A stretch of 64,000 bases of DNA from Allobosea lupini (GTDB lineage Bacteria; Pseudomonadota; Alphaproteobacteria; Rhizobiales; Beijerinckiaceae). Shown piece after piece: positions 16,660 to 25,966 of this stretch (position 1 is its first letter; every line of letters starts with the position of its first letter). The notes under the pieces were generated by a model. The model did not search any database and had not been told where the DNA came from. It was given only the letters and a program-made list of their open reading frames with translations. The stretch is taken from NCBI RefSeq assembly GCF_900109525.1, contig NZ_FOAN01000014.1, positions 37,134-101,133 on the forward strand. The letters run 5' to 3'. A program made the translations under genes and the position numbers.

Positions 16660-17823
16660 ATGAACGCCCCTTTTGCGCCGTCCTCCACCGACCGCTATCT
16701 CGGCTGGCGCCCGGAGCGCTGCGACCGCGTCGCGCTGGTGCTCCAGGGCGGCGGCGCGCTCGGCGCCTACCAGGCCGGGGTCTATCAGGCGCTGCACGAG
16801 GCCGATATAGCCCCGGACTGGGTCTCCGGCGTCTCGATCGGCGCGATCAACGCGGCGATCATCGCCGGCAATCCGCGCGAGCGGCGCATCGAACGGCTGC
16901 AGGAGTTCTGGGACCGCATCACCGACCGCAAGGTCTGGTGGTTCACGCCCGAGGGCGACATCTTCCGTCAGGCGCGCAATGCGACCTCGTCCTTCCTGAC
17001 CACCATGCTCGGCCAGCCCGGCTTCTTCGAGCCGCGGCGCACCAATGCCTGGCTGGCGCCGGCCGGAGCCACCGACGCGACCAGCTTCTATGACACCTCA
17101 CCGCTCCGCGAGACCCTGCTCGAGCTGGTCGATTTCGACCTGATCAACAGCAAGAAGGTCCATTTCTCGGTCGGCGCCGTCAACGCGCTCTCGGGAAATT
17201 TCGTCTATTTCGACAACACCCAGGAGGAGATCGCGCCCGAGCACGTCATGGCCTCGGGCGCCCTGCCGCCGGCATTTCCGACCGTCCAGATCGGCACCGA
17301 GCATTACTGGGATGGCGGCATCGTCTCGAACACGCCGCTGTCGCATCTGCTCGCCCAGGAGGACACGCTGAACTCGCTGATCTTCCAGGTCGACCTGTTC
17401 TCCTCACGCGGCCCGATCCCGCGGACAATGCAGGACGTGATGGGGCGCCACAAGGACATCATGTACTCCTCGCGCACCCGCATGGTCACCGACCTGTTCC
17501 AGACCCTGCAGGGCTGGAAGAAGAAGACCCATGAGGCTCTCAGCCACATCCCCGAGGACGCCCTGAACGAAGAGGATCGCAAGCTCCGCGACGAGCTCGC
17601 CTTGATCCCCGAGCACACCATCCTGCAATTGATCTACCAGCAGAAGAGCTATGAGAGCCATGCCAAGGACCACGAGTTCTCGCGCACCTCAATGAGCGAC
17701 CACTGGCACTCCGGCTACGAGGACACCAAGCAGACGCTGACCCGCAAGGACTGGCTGACGATCCCGCCGGATGGCGCGGGGATCGTCACCCACGACGTCC
17801 ATCGCGATTTCGAGCGGCGCTGA
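16660..17823 (+). CDS. Patatin-like phospholipase with DUF3734 tail
   Basis: 387 residues. The patatin domain has the oxyanion loop LQGGGALGAYQAGV, the nucleophile elbow GVSIGAIN (GxSxG) and the catalytic Asp in WDGGIVSNTP, so it should be an active serine acyl hydrolase. The C-terminal part (RTMQDVMGRHKDIMYSSR onward) matches the DUF3734-type extension often found in such proteins next to bdhA. It is divergent from bdhA with a 217-base intergenic region. A role in lipid or polyhydroxybutyrate granule turnover is suggested by context only. Confidence 0.85.
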   Translation: MNAPFAPSSTDRYLGWRPERCDRVALVLQGGGALGAYQAGVYQALHEADIAPDWVSGVSIGAINAAIIAGNPRERRIERLQEFWDRITDRKVWWFTPEGDIFRQARNATSSFLTTMLGQPGFFEPRRTNAWLAPAGATDATSFYDTSPLRETLLELVDFDLINSKKVHFSVGAVNALSGNFVYFDNTQEEIAPEHVMASGALPPAFPTVQIGTEHYWDGGIVSNTPLSHLLAQEDTLNSLIFQVDLFSSRGPIPRTMQDVMGRHKDIMYSSRTRMVTDLFQTLQGWKKKTHEALSHIPEDALNEEDRKLRDELALIPEHTILQLIYQQKSYESHAKDHEFSRTSMSDHWHSGYEDTKQTLTRKDWLTIPPDGAGIVTHDVHRDFERR

Positions 17824-17826
17824 GCG

Positions 17827-18138
17827 TCAGCGCTCCTGCGGCGGCGTGGAGCGAAGCAGCTCGGTCCGCTCGCGCCGCTGTTCTTGCGTCCATTGCGAAT
17901 GGTGGCGCTTCGTGCCAGCGGGGCGGTTCGCCAGGCCAAGGCCAAGCCCGCCCCAGTCGCCAACCGGCCGGATCGGCCGCTGCACGAAGCCGCCGCCGCA
18001 GCTCGGGCAGACGTTTTCCAGCGTCTTCTCGGCGCACTCCGCACAGTAGGTGCATTCATAGCTGCAGATCCGCGCCTCCAGCGAGTTTGGCGGCAGGTCG
18101 CAATCGCAGAGTTCGCAGTTCGGCCGCAGCTCCAGCAT
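17827..18138 (-). CDS. Small zinc-ribbon protein, DUF1272-like
   Basis: 103 residues. The N-terminal half is a cysteine-rich zinc-binding module with CELCDCDLPP, CSYECTYCAECAE and CPSCGGGFVQRP; the tail is basic and polar. This pattern fits the DUF1272 family of unknown function. Its stop lies 3 bases from the convergent patatin stop. Confidence 0.75.
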   Translation of the reverse strand: MLELRPNCELCDCDLPPNSLEARICSYECTYCAECAEKTLENVCPSCGGGFVQRPIRPVGDWGGLGLGLANRPAGTKRHHSQWTQEQRRERTELLRSTPPQER

Positions 18139-18201
18139 GGCATCTTTCCCTCTCGTCGCAGGGACTGGATGCCATGAGGGGACGATGTCATAAATGACAA
18201 G

Positions 18202-19203
18202 ATGACCTCGTTTCCTGCCATCCCTGTCACGGCGCGGATCCGCGTCGTCATCATGCTCTTCCCGCGCACCAAGCTGCTCGACGTCACCGGCCCTCTGCAG
18301 GTCTTCAACGACGCGAAACGCGCCGACGGCAGCGCAGTCTATGAGATTATCCTGACCTCCGAGGACGGCGGCCCGGTCGAGACCGATGCCGGCGTGCCGC
18401 TGCCGAGCATCCGCCTCGCCGAGGCTGCGGCCCGGCCAATCGATACGTTGCTGGTCTCAGGCGGGCGCTCGGCGCTGGACGCTGCCGGCTCGGCGGCGCT
18501 GCTCGCCTTCCTGCGCGATCAGAGCGGCAAGGTCCGCCGCCTCGGCTCGATCTGTCTCGGCGCCTTCATCCTCGCCGCCGCCGGCCTGCTCGACGGCTGC
18601 GAGGCGACGACGCATTGGGAATACACCGAGCGCCTGAGCACGGCCCATCCGGCGACGACGGTCATGCCGGACGCGATCTTCGTCAGCAATGGCCGGATCT
18701 GGACCTCGGCCGGCGTCTCCACCGGGATCGACATGGCGCTCGCAATGGTCGAGGAGGATCTCGGCCGCAAGACCGCGCTCGATCTGGCCCGCGACCTCGT
18801 GCTCTACCTCAAGCGCCCTGGGGGCCAGGCACAGTTCAGCGGCGAATTGCAGCGCCAGTCGCGAGATGCCGCCGGGCGCTTCGAGCGCTTGCACGCCCAT
18901 ATGCGCGAGCATGCGGCCCGCGACCTCTCGGTGCCGGAGCTCGCCCGCGTGATGGCAATGAGCCCACGCCATTTCGCCCGGGTCTATGCGCAGGAGACCG
19001 GCATCAGCCCCGCCAAGGCGGTCGAGGCGGTCCGGCTCGATCTTGCCCGCGATCTGCTTGAAGAAACGGATATCGGCATCCAGCAGGTCGCGGTGCGCGC
19101 CGGCTTCGGCGACGACGAGCGTCTGCGCCGCGCCTTCCTGCGCCGCTATGGGGTCGCGCCGGGCGAGTATCGGACGCGCTTTGGCCACGCGCGCACCGGC
19201 TAG
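18202..19203 (+). CDS. GlxA-type AraC-family transcriptional regulator
   Basis: 333 residues. The N-terminal DJ-1/PfpI-like domain (about 12-200) starts RIRVVIMLFPRTKLLDVTGP and has a cysteine in the nucleophile-elbow position (GSICLGAFILAAAG). The C-terminal AraC domain has two HTH motifs: LSVPELARVMAMSPRHFARVY and a second in IGIQQVAVRAGFGDDERLRR. GlxA-type proteins regulate catabolic or resistance genes; the target here is unknown. It is divergent from the DUF1272 gene and overlaps the convergent Lrp gene by 4 bases. Confidence 0.85.
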   Translation: MTSFPAIPVTARIRVVIMLFPRTKLLDVTGPLQVFNDAKRADGSAVYEIILTSEDGGPVETDAGVPLPSIRLAEAAARPIDTLLVSGGRSALDAAGSAALLAFLRDQSGKVRRLGSICLGAFILAAAGLLDGCEATTHWEYTERLSTAHPATTVMPDAIFVSNGRIWTSAGVSTGIDMALAMVEEDLGRKTALDLARDLVLYLKRPGGQAQFSGELQRQSRDAAGRFERLHAHMREHAARDLSVPELARVMAMSPRHFARVYAQETGISPAKAVEAVRLDLARDLLEETDIGIQQVAVRAGFGDDERLRRAFLRRYGVAPGEYRTRFGHARTG

Positions 19204-19682
19204 CTGCGCCCCAGCTCCACCGGCACCGAATAGGAGCGCTTCACCCGCCCGAGCGCGAAGCTCGATTCGATCGAGGCGACATTGTCGAGCCGCGTCAGCT
19301 TGTCCTTGAGGAAGCGCTCATAGGCGGCGAGGTCGCTGACGATGATGCGCAGGAGATAGTCGCGCTGCCCGGTCATCAGATAGCAGTCGGCGACCTCGGG
19401 CCAGCGCGACACCGCGGCGGCGAAGCGGTCGAGCTCCTCCTCGCGCTGGCGCTCCAGCTTGATCGAGGCGAAGACCGAGACGGGCAGGCCGAGCTTCTCC
19501 TGGTTCACGATGGCGACATAGCCCTCGATGATCCCGGCCTCCTCCAGCAGGCGCACCCGCCTGGCACAGGGGCTGGGCGAGAGGCCAACCTTGCCGGCCA
19601 GCTCCTGCACGCTGATGCGACCGTCAACCTGCAAGGCCTGGACGATGCGGCGATCGATCTCGTCGAGCTTGAACTCTGGCAT
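19200..19682 (-). CDS. Lrp/AsnC-family transcriptional regulator
   Basis: 160 residues: an N-terminal HTH (LDEIDRRIVQALQVDGRIS then ELAGKVGLSPSPCARRVRLL) followed by the RAM ligand-binding domain (LPVSVFASIKLERQ to SFALGRVKRSYSVPV). It is divergent from the E1-like dehydrogenase gene, with 121 bases between starts. That layout resembles mdeR next to mdeB in pseudomonads, so it probably senses an amino acid and controls that gene. Confidence 0.88.
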   Translation of the reverse strand: MPEFKLDEIDRRIVQALQVDGRISVQELAGKVGLSPSPCARRVRLLEEAGIIEGYVAIVNQEKLGLPVSVFASIKLERQREEELDRFAAAVSRWPEVADCYLMTGQRDYLLRIIVSDLAAYERFLKDKLTRLDNVASIESSFALGRVKRSYSVPVELGRS

Positions 19683-19803
19683 TTTCCCTCGCCTCGCCGC
19701 GACAGGTTAGCGGAAACCGCCAAATCCGTCAGCCGGCGAGGCGGTCTTTAGCTGCCTTCCCCAAGGCAATTGTGCATGATGTCCCGGCCCAAGGAGCACC
19801 GCG

Positions 19804-22197
19804 ATGTCCGATCCCCGTCTGCCCATCCTCGCCGAGCTGGAGAAGAAGATTCTCTGGCTGGCCTCGTGGACGATCCACAACGCCAACCACATCCGCCCGA
19901 ACGATGACGGGATGAAGGTCGGCGGCCACCAGGCCTCCTCGGCCTCGCTGGCGACGATCATGACGGCGCTCTACATGGCCGCGCTGAAGCCGCAGGACCG
20001 GGTCGCGGTGAAGCCGCACGCCTCGCCCATTTTCCACGCCATCAACTATCTGATGGGCCTGCAGACGCGGGAGAAGCTCGAGAACTTCCGCGGCTACAAG
20101 GGCGCGCAGAGCTATCCCTCGCGCACCAAGGACATCGACGACGTCGACTTCTCGACCGGCTCGGTCGGCCTCGGCGTCGCGCAGACGCTCTTCTCCTCGC
20201 TGGTCCAGGACTATGTGAAGGCGCATGGCTGGGGCGGCGACACGCCGGAGGGGCGCATGGTCGCGCTGATCGGCGATGCCGAGCTCGACGAGGGCAACAT
20301 CTTCGAGGCCCTGATGGAGGGCTGGAAGCACGGTGTGCGCAACACCTGGTGGGTGATCGACTATAACCGTCAGTCGCTCGACGCCGTCGTCCGCGAGGGC
20401 CTCTATGACCGGATCGAGCAGATGTTCCGCGCCTTCGGCTGGGACGTCGTCACGCTGAAATACGGCTCGCTGCAGCAGGCTGCCTTCAAGGAAAAGGGCG
20501 GCGAGCGGCTGAAGGCCTGGATCGATTCCTGCCCGAACCAGCTCTATTCGGCCCTGACCTTCCAGGGTGGCGCCGCCTGGCGCAAGCGCCTGATGGACGA
20601 TCTCGGTGACCAGGGCCCGGTCACCAGGCTGATCGAGAAGCGCTCCGACGCCGAGCTTTCGGCGCTGATGTGCAATCTCGGCGGCCACGATCTGCCCTCG
20701 CTGCTCGAGGCGTTCGAGGGCATCACGCATGACCGGCCGGTCTGCTTCCTCGCTTATACGGTCAAGGGCTTCGGCCTGCCGCTGGCCGGGCACAAGGACA
20801 ACCATGCCGGCCTGATGACCAAGGAGCAGATGGAAGGCTTCAAGGCCGCCAACAAGGTCCGGCCCGGCCATGAATGGGACCTGTTCGAGGGGCTGGCGCT
20901 GCCCGAGAAGGAAATCCGCGCCTTCCTCGACAAGGTGCCGTTCTTCGCCAAAGGCCGCCGGCGCCATTCGGCTCCGGCCCTGCCGGTCCCGGCCAGGCTC
21001 GGGGCAGGCATCCAGGCGACGATGTCGACGCAAGCTGGCTTCGGCAAGGTGCTGGACGAGTTGGCGAAGCTCGGCGGCCCGCTCGCCGACCGCATCGTGA
21101 CGACGGCGCCGGACGTCACCGTCTCGACCAATCTCGGCCCCTGGGTCAACCGGCGTGGCCTGTTCGCGCGGGCCTCGATGGCCGACACCTTCAAGGACGA
21201 GCGCATCCCCTCGATGCAGAAATGGGAGTTCTCGCCCAAGGGCCAGCATATCGAGCTTGGCATTGCGGAGATGAACCTGTTCATAAACCTCTCCGCGCTC
21301 GGCCTGTCGCACTCGATCTTCGGCGAGCGGCTGATCCCGATCGGCACGCTCTACGATCCCTTCATCTCGCGCGGTCTCGATGCGCTGAACTATGCCTGCT
21401 ACCAGGACGCCCGCTTCATGGTCGTGGCGACTCCGGCCGGCGTCACGCTGGCGCCCGAGGGCGGCGCCCACCAGTCGATCGCGACGCCATTGATCGGCAT
21501 GAGCCAGGATGGGCTCTGCGCCTTCGAGCCGGCCTTCGTCGACGAACTCGCCGTGATGATGCGCTGGTCGTTCGAATACCTGCAGAAGGATGGCGAGGGC
21601 GATCCGGACGAGCGCACCTGGCTGCGCGACGAGACCGGCGGCTCGGTCTATCTGCGCCTCTCCACCCGCCAGGTCGAGCAGCCCAAGCGCGCGATGACGC
21701 CGGAGCTGGAGCGCGACATCATCGACGGCGCCTATTGGCTGAGGAAGCCCGGCCCGAATGCCTCCGTCGTCATCGCCTATACCGGCGCCGTCGCGCCCGA
21801 GGCGATCGAGGCTGTCGGCCTGCTTGCCGAGGACCGGCGCGATGTCGGCCTGCTCGCGATCACCTCGGCCGACCGGCTGAATGCCGGCTGGCAGGCGGCC
21901 GAGCGGGCGCGCCAGCGCGGCAACCATGAGGCGACCAGCCATGTCGAGCGCCTGCTCGGCGATCTCCAGCGCGATTGCGGCATCGTCTCGGTGCTGGACG
22001 GGCATCCGGCGACTTTGGCCTGGCTCGGCAGCGTCCACGGCCATCGGCAGAAGGCGCTCGGCGTCGAGCATTTCGGCCAGACCGGCACCGTCGCCGACCT
22101 CTACCGCCATTTCGGCATCGACGCGAACGCGATCGTGCACGCGGCGAACGCCGCCGCCCCGGGCCGGCCGGTCAGGTATCTGAAAGCGCTGCCGTAA
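19804..22197 (+). CDS. Homodimeric E1-type 2-oxoacid dehydrogenase/transketolase-like enzyme
   Basis: 797 residues, cytoplasmic, thiamine-diphosphate dependent. The N-terminal half has a TPP-binding motif in IGDAELDEGNIFEALMEGW, ending at DYNRQ; the middle carries the pyrimidine-domain segment HIELGIAEMNLFINLS, and the C-terminal third is the transketolase-like C domain. Overall it resembles homodimeric AceE-type E1 proteins but is shorter than AceE (about 890). The closest described analogue is MdeB, an alpha-ketobutyrate dehydrogenase E1 whose gene also sits beside an Lrp regulator. No E2 or E3 gene is nearby. Substrate unproven. Confidence 0.8.
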   Translation: MSDPRLPILAELEKKILWLASWTIHNANHIRPNDDGMKVGGHQASSASLATIMTALYMAALKPQDRVAVKPHASPIFHAINYLMGLQTREKLENFRGYKGAQSYPSRTKDIDDVDFSTGSVGLGVAQTLFSSLVQDYVKAHGWGGDTPEGRMVALIGDAELDEGNIFEALMEGWKHGVRNTWWVIDYNRQSLDAVVREGLYDRIEQMFRAFGWDVVTLKYGSLQQAAFKEKGGERLKAWIDSCPNQLYSALTFQGGAAWRKRLMDDLGDQGPVTRLIEKRSDAELSALMCNLGGHDLPSLLEAFEGITHDRPVCFLAYTVKGFGLPLAGHKDNHAGLMTKEQMEGFKAANKVRPGHEWDLFEGLALPEKEIRAFLDKVPFFAKGRRRHSAPALPVPARLGAGIQATMSTQAGFGKVLDELAKLGGPLADRIVTTAPDVTVSTNLGPWVNRRGLFARASMADTFKDERIPSMQKWEFSPKGQHIELGIAEMNLFINLSALGLSHSIFGERLIPIGTLYDPFISRGLDALNYACYQDARFMVVATPAGVTLAPEGGAHQSIATPLIGMSQDGLCAFEPAFVDELAVMMRWSFEYLQKDGEGDPDERTWLRDETGGSVYLRLSTRQVEQPKRAMTPELERDIIDGAYWLRKPGPNASVVIAYTGAVAPEAIEAVGLLAEDRRDVGLLAITSADRLNAGWQAAERARQRGNHEATSHVERLLGDLQRDCGIVSVLDGHPATLAWLGSVHGHRQKALGVEHFGQTGTVADLYRHFGIDANAIVHAANAAAPGRPVRYLKALP

Positions 22198-22212
22198 GGC
22201 GCAACACGGAAC

Positions 22213-22348
22213 CCCTCTCCTGAAAGGAGAGGGCAGGGGTGAGGTGTTCGGAGTGAAATCGTTAGCTGCAACATAGCCGCGGTGAGCGCTCGCGGAACTG
22301 GTCAAACCGCCCACACCTCACCCTGCCCTCTCCTTCCAGTAGAGGGTT
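22213..22348. repeat. Long inverted repeat between convergent genes
   Basis: The left arm (about 22214-22247: cctctcctgaaaggagaggg, then caggggtgaggtgt) is complementary to the right arm (about 22314-22347: acacctcaccctgccctctc then cttccagtagaggg). The left arm also has its own small hairpin (ctctcctgaaaggagag). The position between two converging stops suggests a bidirectional terminator or a dispersed repeat. Confidence 0.7.
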
Positions 22349-22362
22349 CCTTGCGCCTCGGA

Positions 22363-23763
22363 TCAGCCGCCCCGCTTCACCTTCACGCCCGCGATCAGCC
22401 ACGCACCCGTCAGGAAGAGGCCGATCAGCACCGCCAGGCCCGCGCGTTGGCTCGCAAAAACGGTCGTCGCCAGCGCGACCAGCGTCGGCCCCATGAACGA
22501 GGTCACCTTCCCGGCGAGTGCGAACAGTCCGAAGAACTCGCCGATCCGGGCGGGTGGCGCGATGCGCGCGAGCAGGCTGCGCGAAGAGGCCTGCAAGGGG
22601 CCGGCGACCAAGCCGATCAGCAGCCCTAGGCCGAGATAGACCTTCTCCGGCAGCGAGGCGAAGAGCCCGTCGCCCGGCACAGCCGGCGCCGCCTCGATGA
22701 CGAAGGCGACCTGCCCCGGCCCGAGCGAGAGAATGCCGATGCAGGCGAAGAGCAGGCAGGCGATGGCGCCGAGGATCACAGTCTTGCCGCCGATCGCATC
22801 GTCGAGCTTGCCGCCGGCCCAGGCACCGAGCGTGCCGGTGACCGTGAGCAGGATGCCGAAGACACCGAGCTCGATCGTCTGCCAGCCGAAGACGCCGGCG
22901 CCATAGATGCCGCCGAAGGCGAAGAGCGCGACCAGCCCGTCCTGGTAGATCATGTTCGCGAGCAGGAAGCGGCCGAGCCCGGGCAGAGAGGGCAGTTCGG
23001 TGATCGTCGCCTTGAGATGGGAGAATCCACCGGCCGCCGCCTCCTTCAGCGGGATGCCGGTCCGCGGCGAGTCCGGCGTGAGCAGGAACATCGGGGTGAC
23101 GAAGATCACGAACCAGAGTGCGGTGAGCGGCCCGGAGAAGCGGTCGCCCTCGCGAGCGGCGGCATCGAGCCCGAACAGCGGCGACAGGCCGGCCAATGTC
23201 TTGCCGGTCTGCGGATCGGCCGCGAGGAAGCCGAGCGTCAGCGCCAGCGAGATCAGCCCGCCGAGATAGCCGACGGCCCAGCCGGTGCCGGAGAGGCGCC
23301 CGAGCCGCTCCGGCGGGACGAGGCGCGTCATCATCGCATTGTTGAAGATCGTCGCGAATTCCGCGCCGATCGTGCCGATGACGAAGCCGCAGAGCGCGAT
23401 CGTCACCGCCCAGGGCGAACCCGGCTTGGCGTACCAGAGCATGCCTGAGCCCAGGACCAGCATGGCGCCGAACACCGCGATCCATGGCTTGCGTGGCCCG
23501 GTCCTGTCGGCGATGCCACCCAGCAGCGGCGAGAGCAGCGCGATGGCGAGCCCGGCAAGGCCCGTCGCATAGCCCCAGAGCGCCTGCCCTTCTGCCGGGT
23601 CGCTCGCCAGGGTCGAGGCGAAGAAGGGCGCAAAGACAAAGGTGGTGACCAGGGTGAAGAAGGGCTGCGCCGACCAGTCGAAGAAGATCCAGGCGACGAC
23701 CGAGCGCCGCGGCGGATAGGTCGCGGGCTGGTCGCTGGCGGCAGGCAGGGAAGCGGCGCTCAC
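22363..23763 (-). CDS. MFS transporter, UMF1 (Atg22-like) family
   Basis: 466 residues with about twelve membrane segments. The N-terminus VVAWIFFDWSAQPFFTLV and the motif YQDGLVALFAFGGIYGAGVF are characteristic of UMF1-type transporters. GTG at 23763 overlaps the stop of the LON-domain gene (GTGA), a better start than the far longer open frame. The substrate is unknown; yeast Atg22 exports amino acids from vacuoles, but this does not transfer directly. Confidence 0.82.
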   Translation of the reverse strand: MSAASLPAASDQPATYPPRRSVVAWIFFDWSAQPFFTLVTTFVFAPFFASTLASDPAEGQALWGYATGLAGLAIALLSPLLGGIADRTGPRKPWIAVFGAMLVLGSGMLWYAKPGSPWAVTIALCGFVIGTIGAEFATIFNNAMMTRLVPPERLGRLSGTGWAVGYLGGLISLALTLGFLAADPQTGKTLAGLSPLFGLDAAAREGDRFSGPLTALWFVIFVTPMFLLTPDSPRTGIPLKEAAAGGFSHLKATITELPSLPGLGRFLLANMIYQDGLVALFAFGGIYGAGVFGWQTIELGVFGILLTVTGTLGAWAGGKLDDAIGGKTVILGAIACLLFACIGILSLGPGQVAFVIEAAPAVPGDGLFASLPEKVYLGLGLLIGLVAGPLQASSRSLLARIAPPARIGEFFGLFALAGKVTSFMGPTLVALATTVFASQRAGLAVLIGLFLTGAWLIAGVKVKRGG

Positions 23764-24431
23764 TGCAATGTCGTGTCCGGGTCGGAGCCGCCGCGCGCCA
23801 GCTCGATCTCGGTGATCGCGACCAGCACCTCGGCCCGGGTCTTCAGGCTCGGGGCCTCCAGCAGCGCCTGCTTCTCGCGCGGCCCGAACGGGCACATCAT
23901 CGAGAGCGCGTTGACCAGCGCCTCGTTCGGCGCCTCGTTGACGCCCTTCCAGTCGATCTTGAGCTCGTTCGCCTTGGCGAAACTGCGCAGTGCCTTGATG
24001 AGGCCGGTGCGGTCGACCTCGTCCTCGCCGGCACGCGCCTCGAAATCGACGGCGAAATCGCCATAGGACACCCGGCCCTGGCGATAGGGCGTGGTGACGG
24101 AGAGTTCCTCCTCCAGCCGGAAGCGCGAGATGCCGGTCAGCGTGATGACGTAGCGGTCGTCGCCCGTCTCGGCGAACTGCGTGATCCGGCCGATGCAGCC
24201 GACTTGCAGCAGCGGCGGAACCTGCGCCTGGCGTCCGTTGTCCGGCTCCGGCTGGATCATGCCGATGACGCGGTGCGTGCGCAGCGCATCGTCGATCATG
24301 GCAAGATAGCGCGGCTCGAAGATGTTGAGCGGCATCTGCCCGCGCGGCAGCAGAAGCGCGCCGGCGAGCGGAAACAGCGGGATCACCGCCGGGCAGTCCT
24401 CAGGCCCGGAATAGACCGCGTTCATGCCCAT
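23760..24431 (-). CDS. LON peptidase N-terminal-domain protein
   Basis: About 223 residues consisting of a stand-alone LON substrate-binding domain without ATPase or protease parts. Landmarks are VIPLFPLAGALLLPRGQMPL, NIFEPRYLAMIDDAL, VGCIGRITQF and ITLTGISRFRL. Starts at 24455 (GTG, overlapping the thioredoxin stop), 24431 and 24425 are all possible; GAGAGGAG best suits 24431. It is in a minus-strand run with the thioredoxin-like gene upstream and the UMF1 transporter downstream. The function of such proteins is not established. Confidence 0.82.
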   Translation of the reverse strand: MGMNAVYSGPEDCPAVIPLFPLAGALLLPRGQMPLNIFEPRYLAMIDDALRTHRVIGMIQPEPDNGRQAQVPPLLQVGCIGRITQFAETGDDRYVITLTGISRFRLEEELSVTTPYRQGRVSYGDFAVDFEARAGEDEVDRTGLIKALRSFAKANELKIDWKGVNEAPNEALVNALSMMCPFGPREKQALLEAPSLKTRAEVLVAITEIELARGGSDPDTTLQ

Positions 24432-24451
24432 CAGCGCGCGCTCCTCTCTCC

Positions 24452-25351
24452 TCACGAAAACAGCAGGACCGATAGCTTGCGACGGCCGGCAACGCTGTGC
24501 TCGTCCATCGGCCCCCAGGCCTCGAACAATTGCAGCAGTTGCTTGCGCGCGCCGTCATCGTTCCATGTGCGGTCGGCCTTGATGATCGCGATCAGATGAT
24601 CGACCGCCTCCTCGCGCTTGTCGCGCGCATTCAGCGCCAAGGCGAGATCGAAGCGGGCCTGATGGTCCTTGGGGTTGGCCGCGACCTTGGCCTCGAGCTC
24701 GGCGGTATCGCCGAGCGAGGCGGCCTGCTCGGCGAGCTCGACCGCGGCCCGGACCGCCGCCACCGCCGGATCCTGCCCCTTCGCCTCCGGCACCATGGCG
24801 AGGAAGCCCTTGGCCCCCTCGATATCGCCGGCGTCGAGATGCAGGCGCGCCATGCCGGCGATCGCCGTGATGTTCTCGGGCTCGGCCGCCAGCACCTCGG
24901 CATAGAGCTCGCTTGCGCCTGCCGCGTCGCCCGCCTCCAAAGCCTCCGCCGCAGCCGCCAGAACCTCCTCGATCGGCCCGGGCCCCATCGGCCCCACGAG
25001 CTTCTCGATGAAGGCTTTGACCTGGCTCTCCGGCTGCGCGCCCATGAAGCCGTCGATCGGCTGGCCGCGCTGGAAGGCGATCACCGCCGGAATCGACTGG
25101 ATGCCGAGCTGGCCTGCGATCGCCGGGTGCTCGTCGATGTTCATCTTGACCAGCTTGACCTTGCCGCCGGCCTCGTTGACCACCTTCTCGATCACCGGGG
25201 TCAATTGCTTGCACGGGCCGCACCATGGCGCCCAGAAATCGACCAGCACCGGCTGGTTCATCGATTCGGCGATGACGTCCTGGCGGAAGCCTTGCGTCGT
25301 CGTGTCCTTGATCAGCCCCTTGGCCGGGGCCGCATCGCCATTGACCAGCAT
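24452..25351 (-). CDS. YbbN/CnoX-like thioredoxin with TPR tail
   Basis: 299 residues. The N-terminal thioredoxin domain (about 20-125) has the WCGPC active site in DFWAPWCGPCKQL and the cis-proline region QSIPAVIAFQRG. The C-terminal part has TPR-like helices (AGASELYAEVLAAEPENITA and later ARFDLALALNARDKREEA), as in YbbN/CnoX. The E. coli protein of this class is a chaperone-redox hybrid lacking one active-site Cys; here both cysteines are present, so disulfide chemistry is possible. ATG 25351 follows GGTGAAGGACGAG. Confidence 0.85.
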   Translation of the reverse strand: MLVNGDAAPAKGLIKDTTTQGFRQDVIAESMNQPVLVDFWAPWCGPCKQLTPVIEKVVNEAGGKVKLVKMNIDEHPAIAGQLGIQSIPAVIAFQRGQPIDGFMGAQPESQVKAFIEKLVGPMGPGPIEEVLAAAAEALEAGDAAGASELYAEVLAAEPENITAIAGMARLHLDAGDIEGAKGFLAMVPEAKGQDPAVAAVRAAVELAEQAASLGDTAELEAKVAANPKDHQARFDLALALNARDKREEAVDHLIAIIKADRTWNDDGARKQLLQLFEAWGPMDEHSVAGRRKLSVLLFS

Positions 25352-25385
25352 GGCTCGTCCTTCACCTAGCACTCTGTCGACGTGG

Positions 25386-25437
25386 AAATCGAAAAAACCT
25401 GATGCCCGCATGGCGGGCCACCCCATAGATGGGTGGC
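25386..25437 (-). terminator. Rho-independent terminator of the prolyl-tRNA editing gene
   Basis: On the minus strand, two successive hairpins (gccaccc...gggtggc at 25417-25437 and gcccgc...gcgggc at 25404-25418) are followed by six T residues (aaaaaa at 25392-25397 on the plus strand). It lies just after the stop of the gene at 25439-25966 and before the thioredoxin gene. Confidence 0.65.
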
Positions 25438-25438
25438 T

Positions 25439-25966
25439 TCAGCCGTTCTGTCCATCATCCGGCGGTGTCGGAAGGTCAATGATCATCGGCTCGTGCCCGA
25501 CCGCACGCAGGAAGGCGAGCATATCGTCTCTGGAGATGCCGAGCGTCGCAGTGTTGACCAGAGGATGGAAATTCAGGCGCTCGCCATCCATCAGCGCGGC
25601 ATCGAGCACCATGGTGACGTCTCCGGCGCGATCGTTGACGACGGCGAAGCCGGTGACAGAGCCGGGCGTCACCCCGAGCGTCGCCATCAGCAGCTCGGCA
25701 GAGCCGAAGGACAGCCGCCCGCTGGCGCCGAGCCGCTCGTGCAGCCGCTTCAGGTCGATCCGCGTACTCTCCAGCGCCGAGACCAGGAAGAGCCTGCCCT
25801 TCTTGTCCTTCAGGAACAGGTTCTTGGTGTGATGGCCGGGAACCTTGCCGCGCAGTTCCTTCGATTCGGCGACGGTGAAGACCGCGACATGGTCGATGCG
25901 CTCGGTCTTGATGCCGAGCTCATCGAGCTTGGCGATGAGAGCGTCGGGAGTGAGAGGCGTGGGCAT
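25439..25966 (-). CDS. YbaK/ProX-type prolyl-tRNA editing protein
   Basis: 175 residues of the free-standing aminoacyl-tRNA editing (INS-like) family. Key segments: RIDHVAVFTVAESKEL, GHHTKNLFLKDKKGRLFLV (the conserved lysine of the family), and GSVTGFAVVNDRAGDVTMVL. It should hydrolyse mischarged Ala- or Cys-tRNA(Pro) in the cytoplasm. Single gene with its own terminator. Confidence 0.88.
   Translation of the reverse strand: MPTPLTPDALIAKLDELGIKTERIDHVAVFTVAESKELRGKVPGHHTKNLFLKDKKGRLFLVSALESTRIDLKRLHERLGASGRLSFGSAELLMATLGVTPGSVTGFAVVNDRAGDVTMVLDAALMDGERLNFHPLVNTATLGISRDDMLAFLRAVGHEPMIIDLPTPPDDGQNG

Noticed and set aside
19729..22314. Minus-strand open frame of 861 residues
   Set aside because: It is the antisense shadow of the E1-like dehydrogenase gene; composition is Arg/Asp/Gly-rich without any family motif, as expected in GC-rich DNA.
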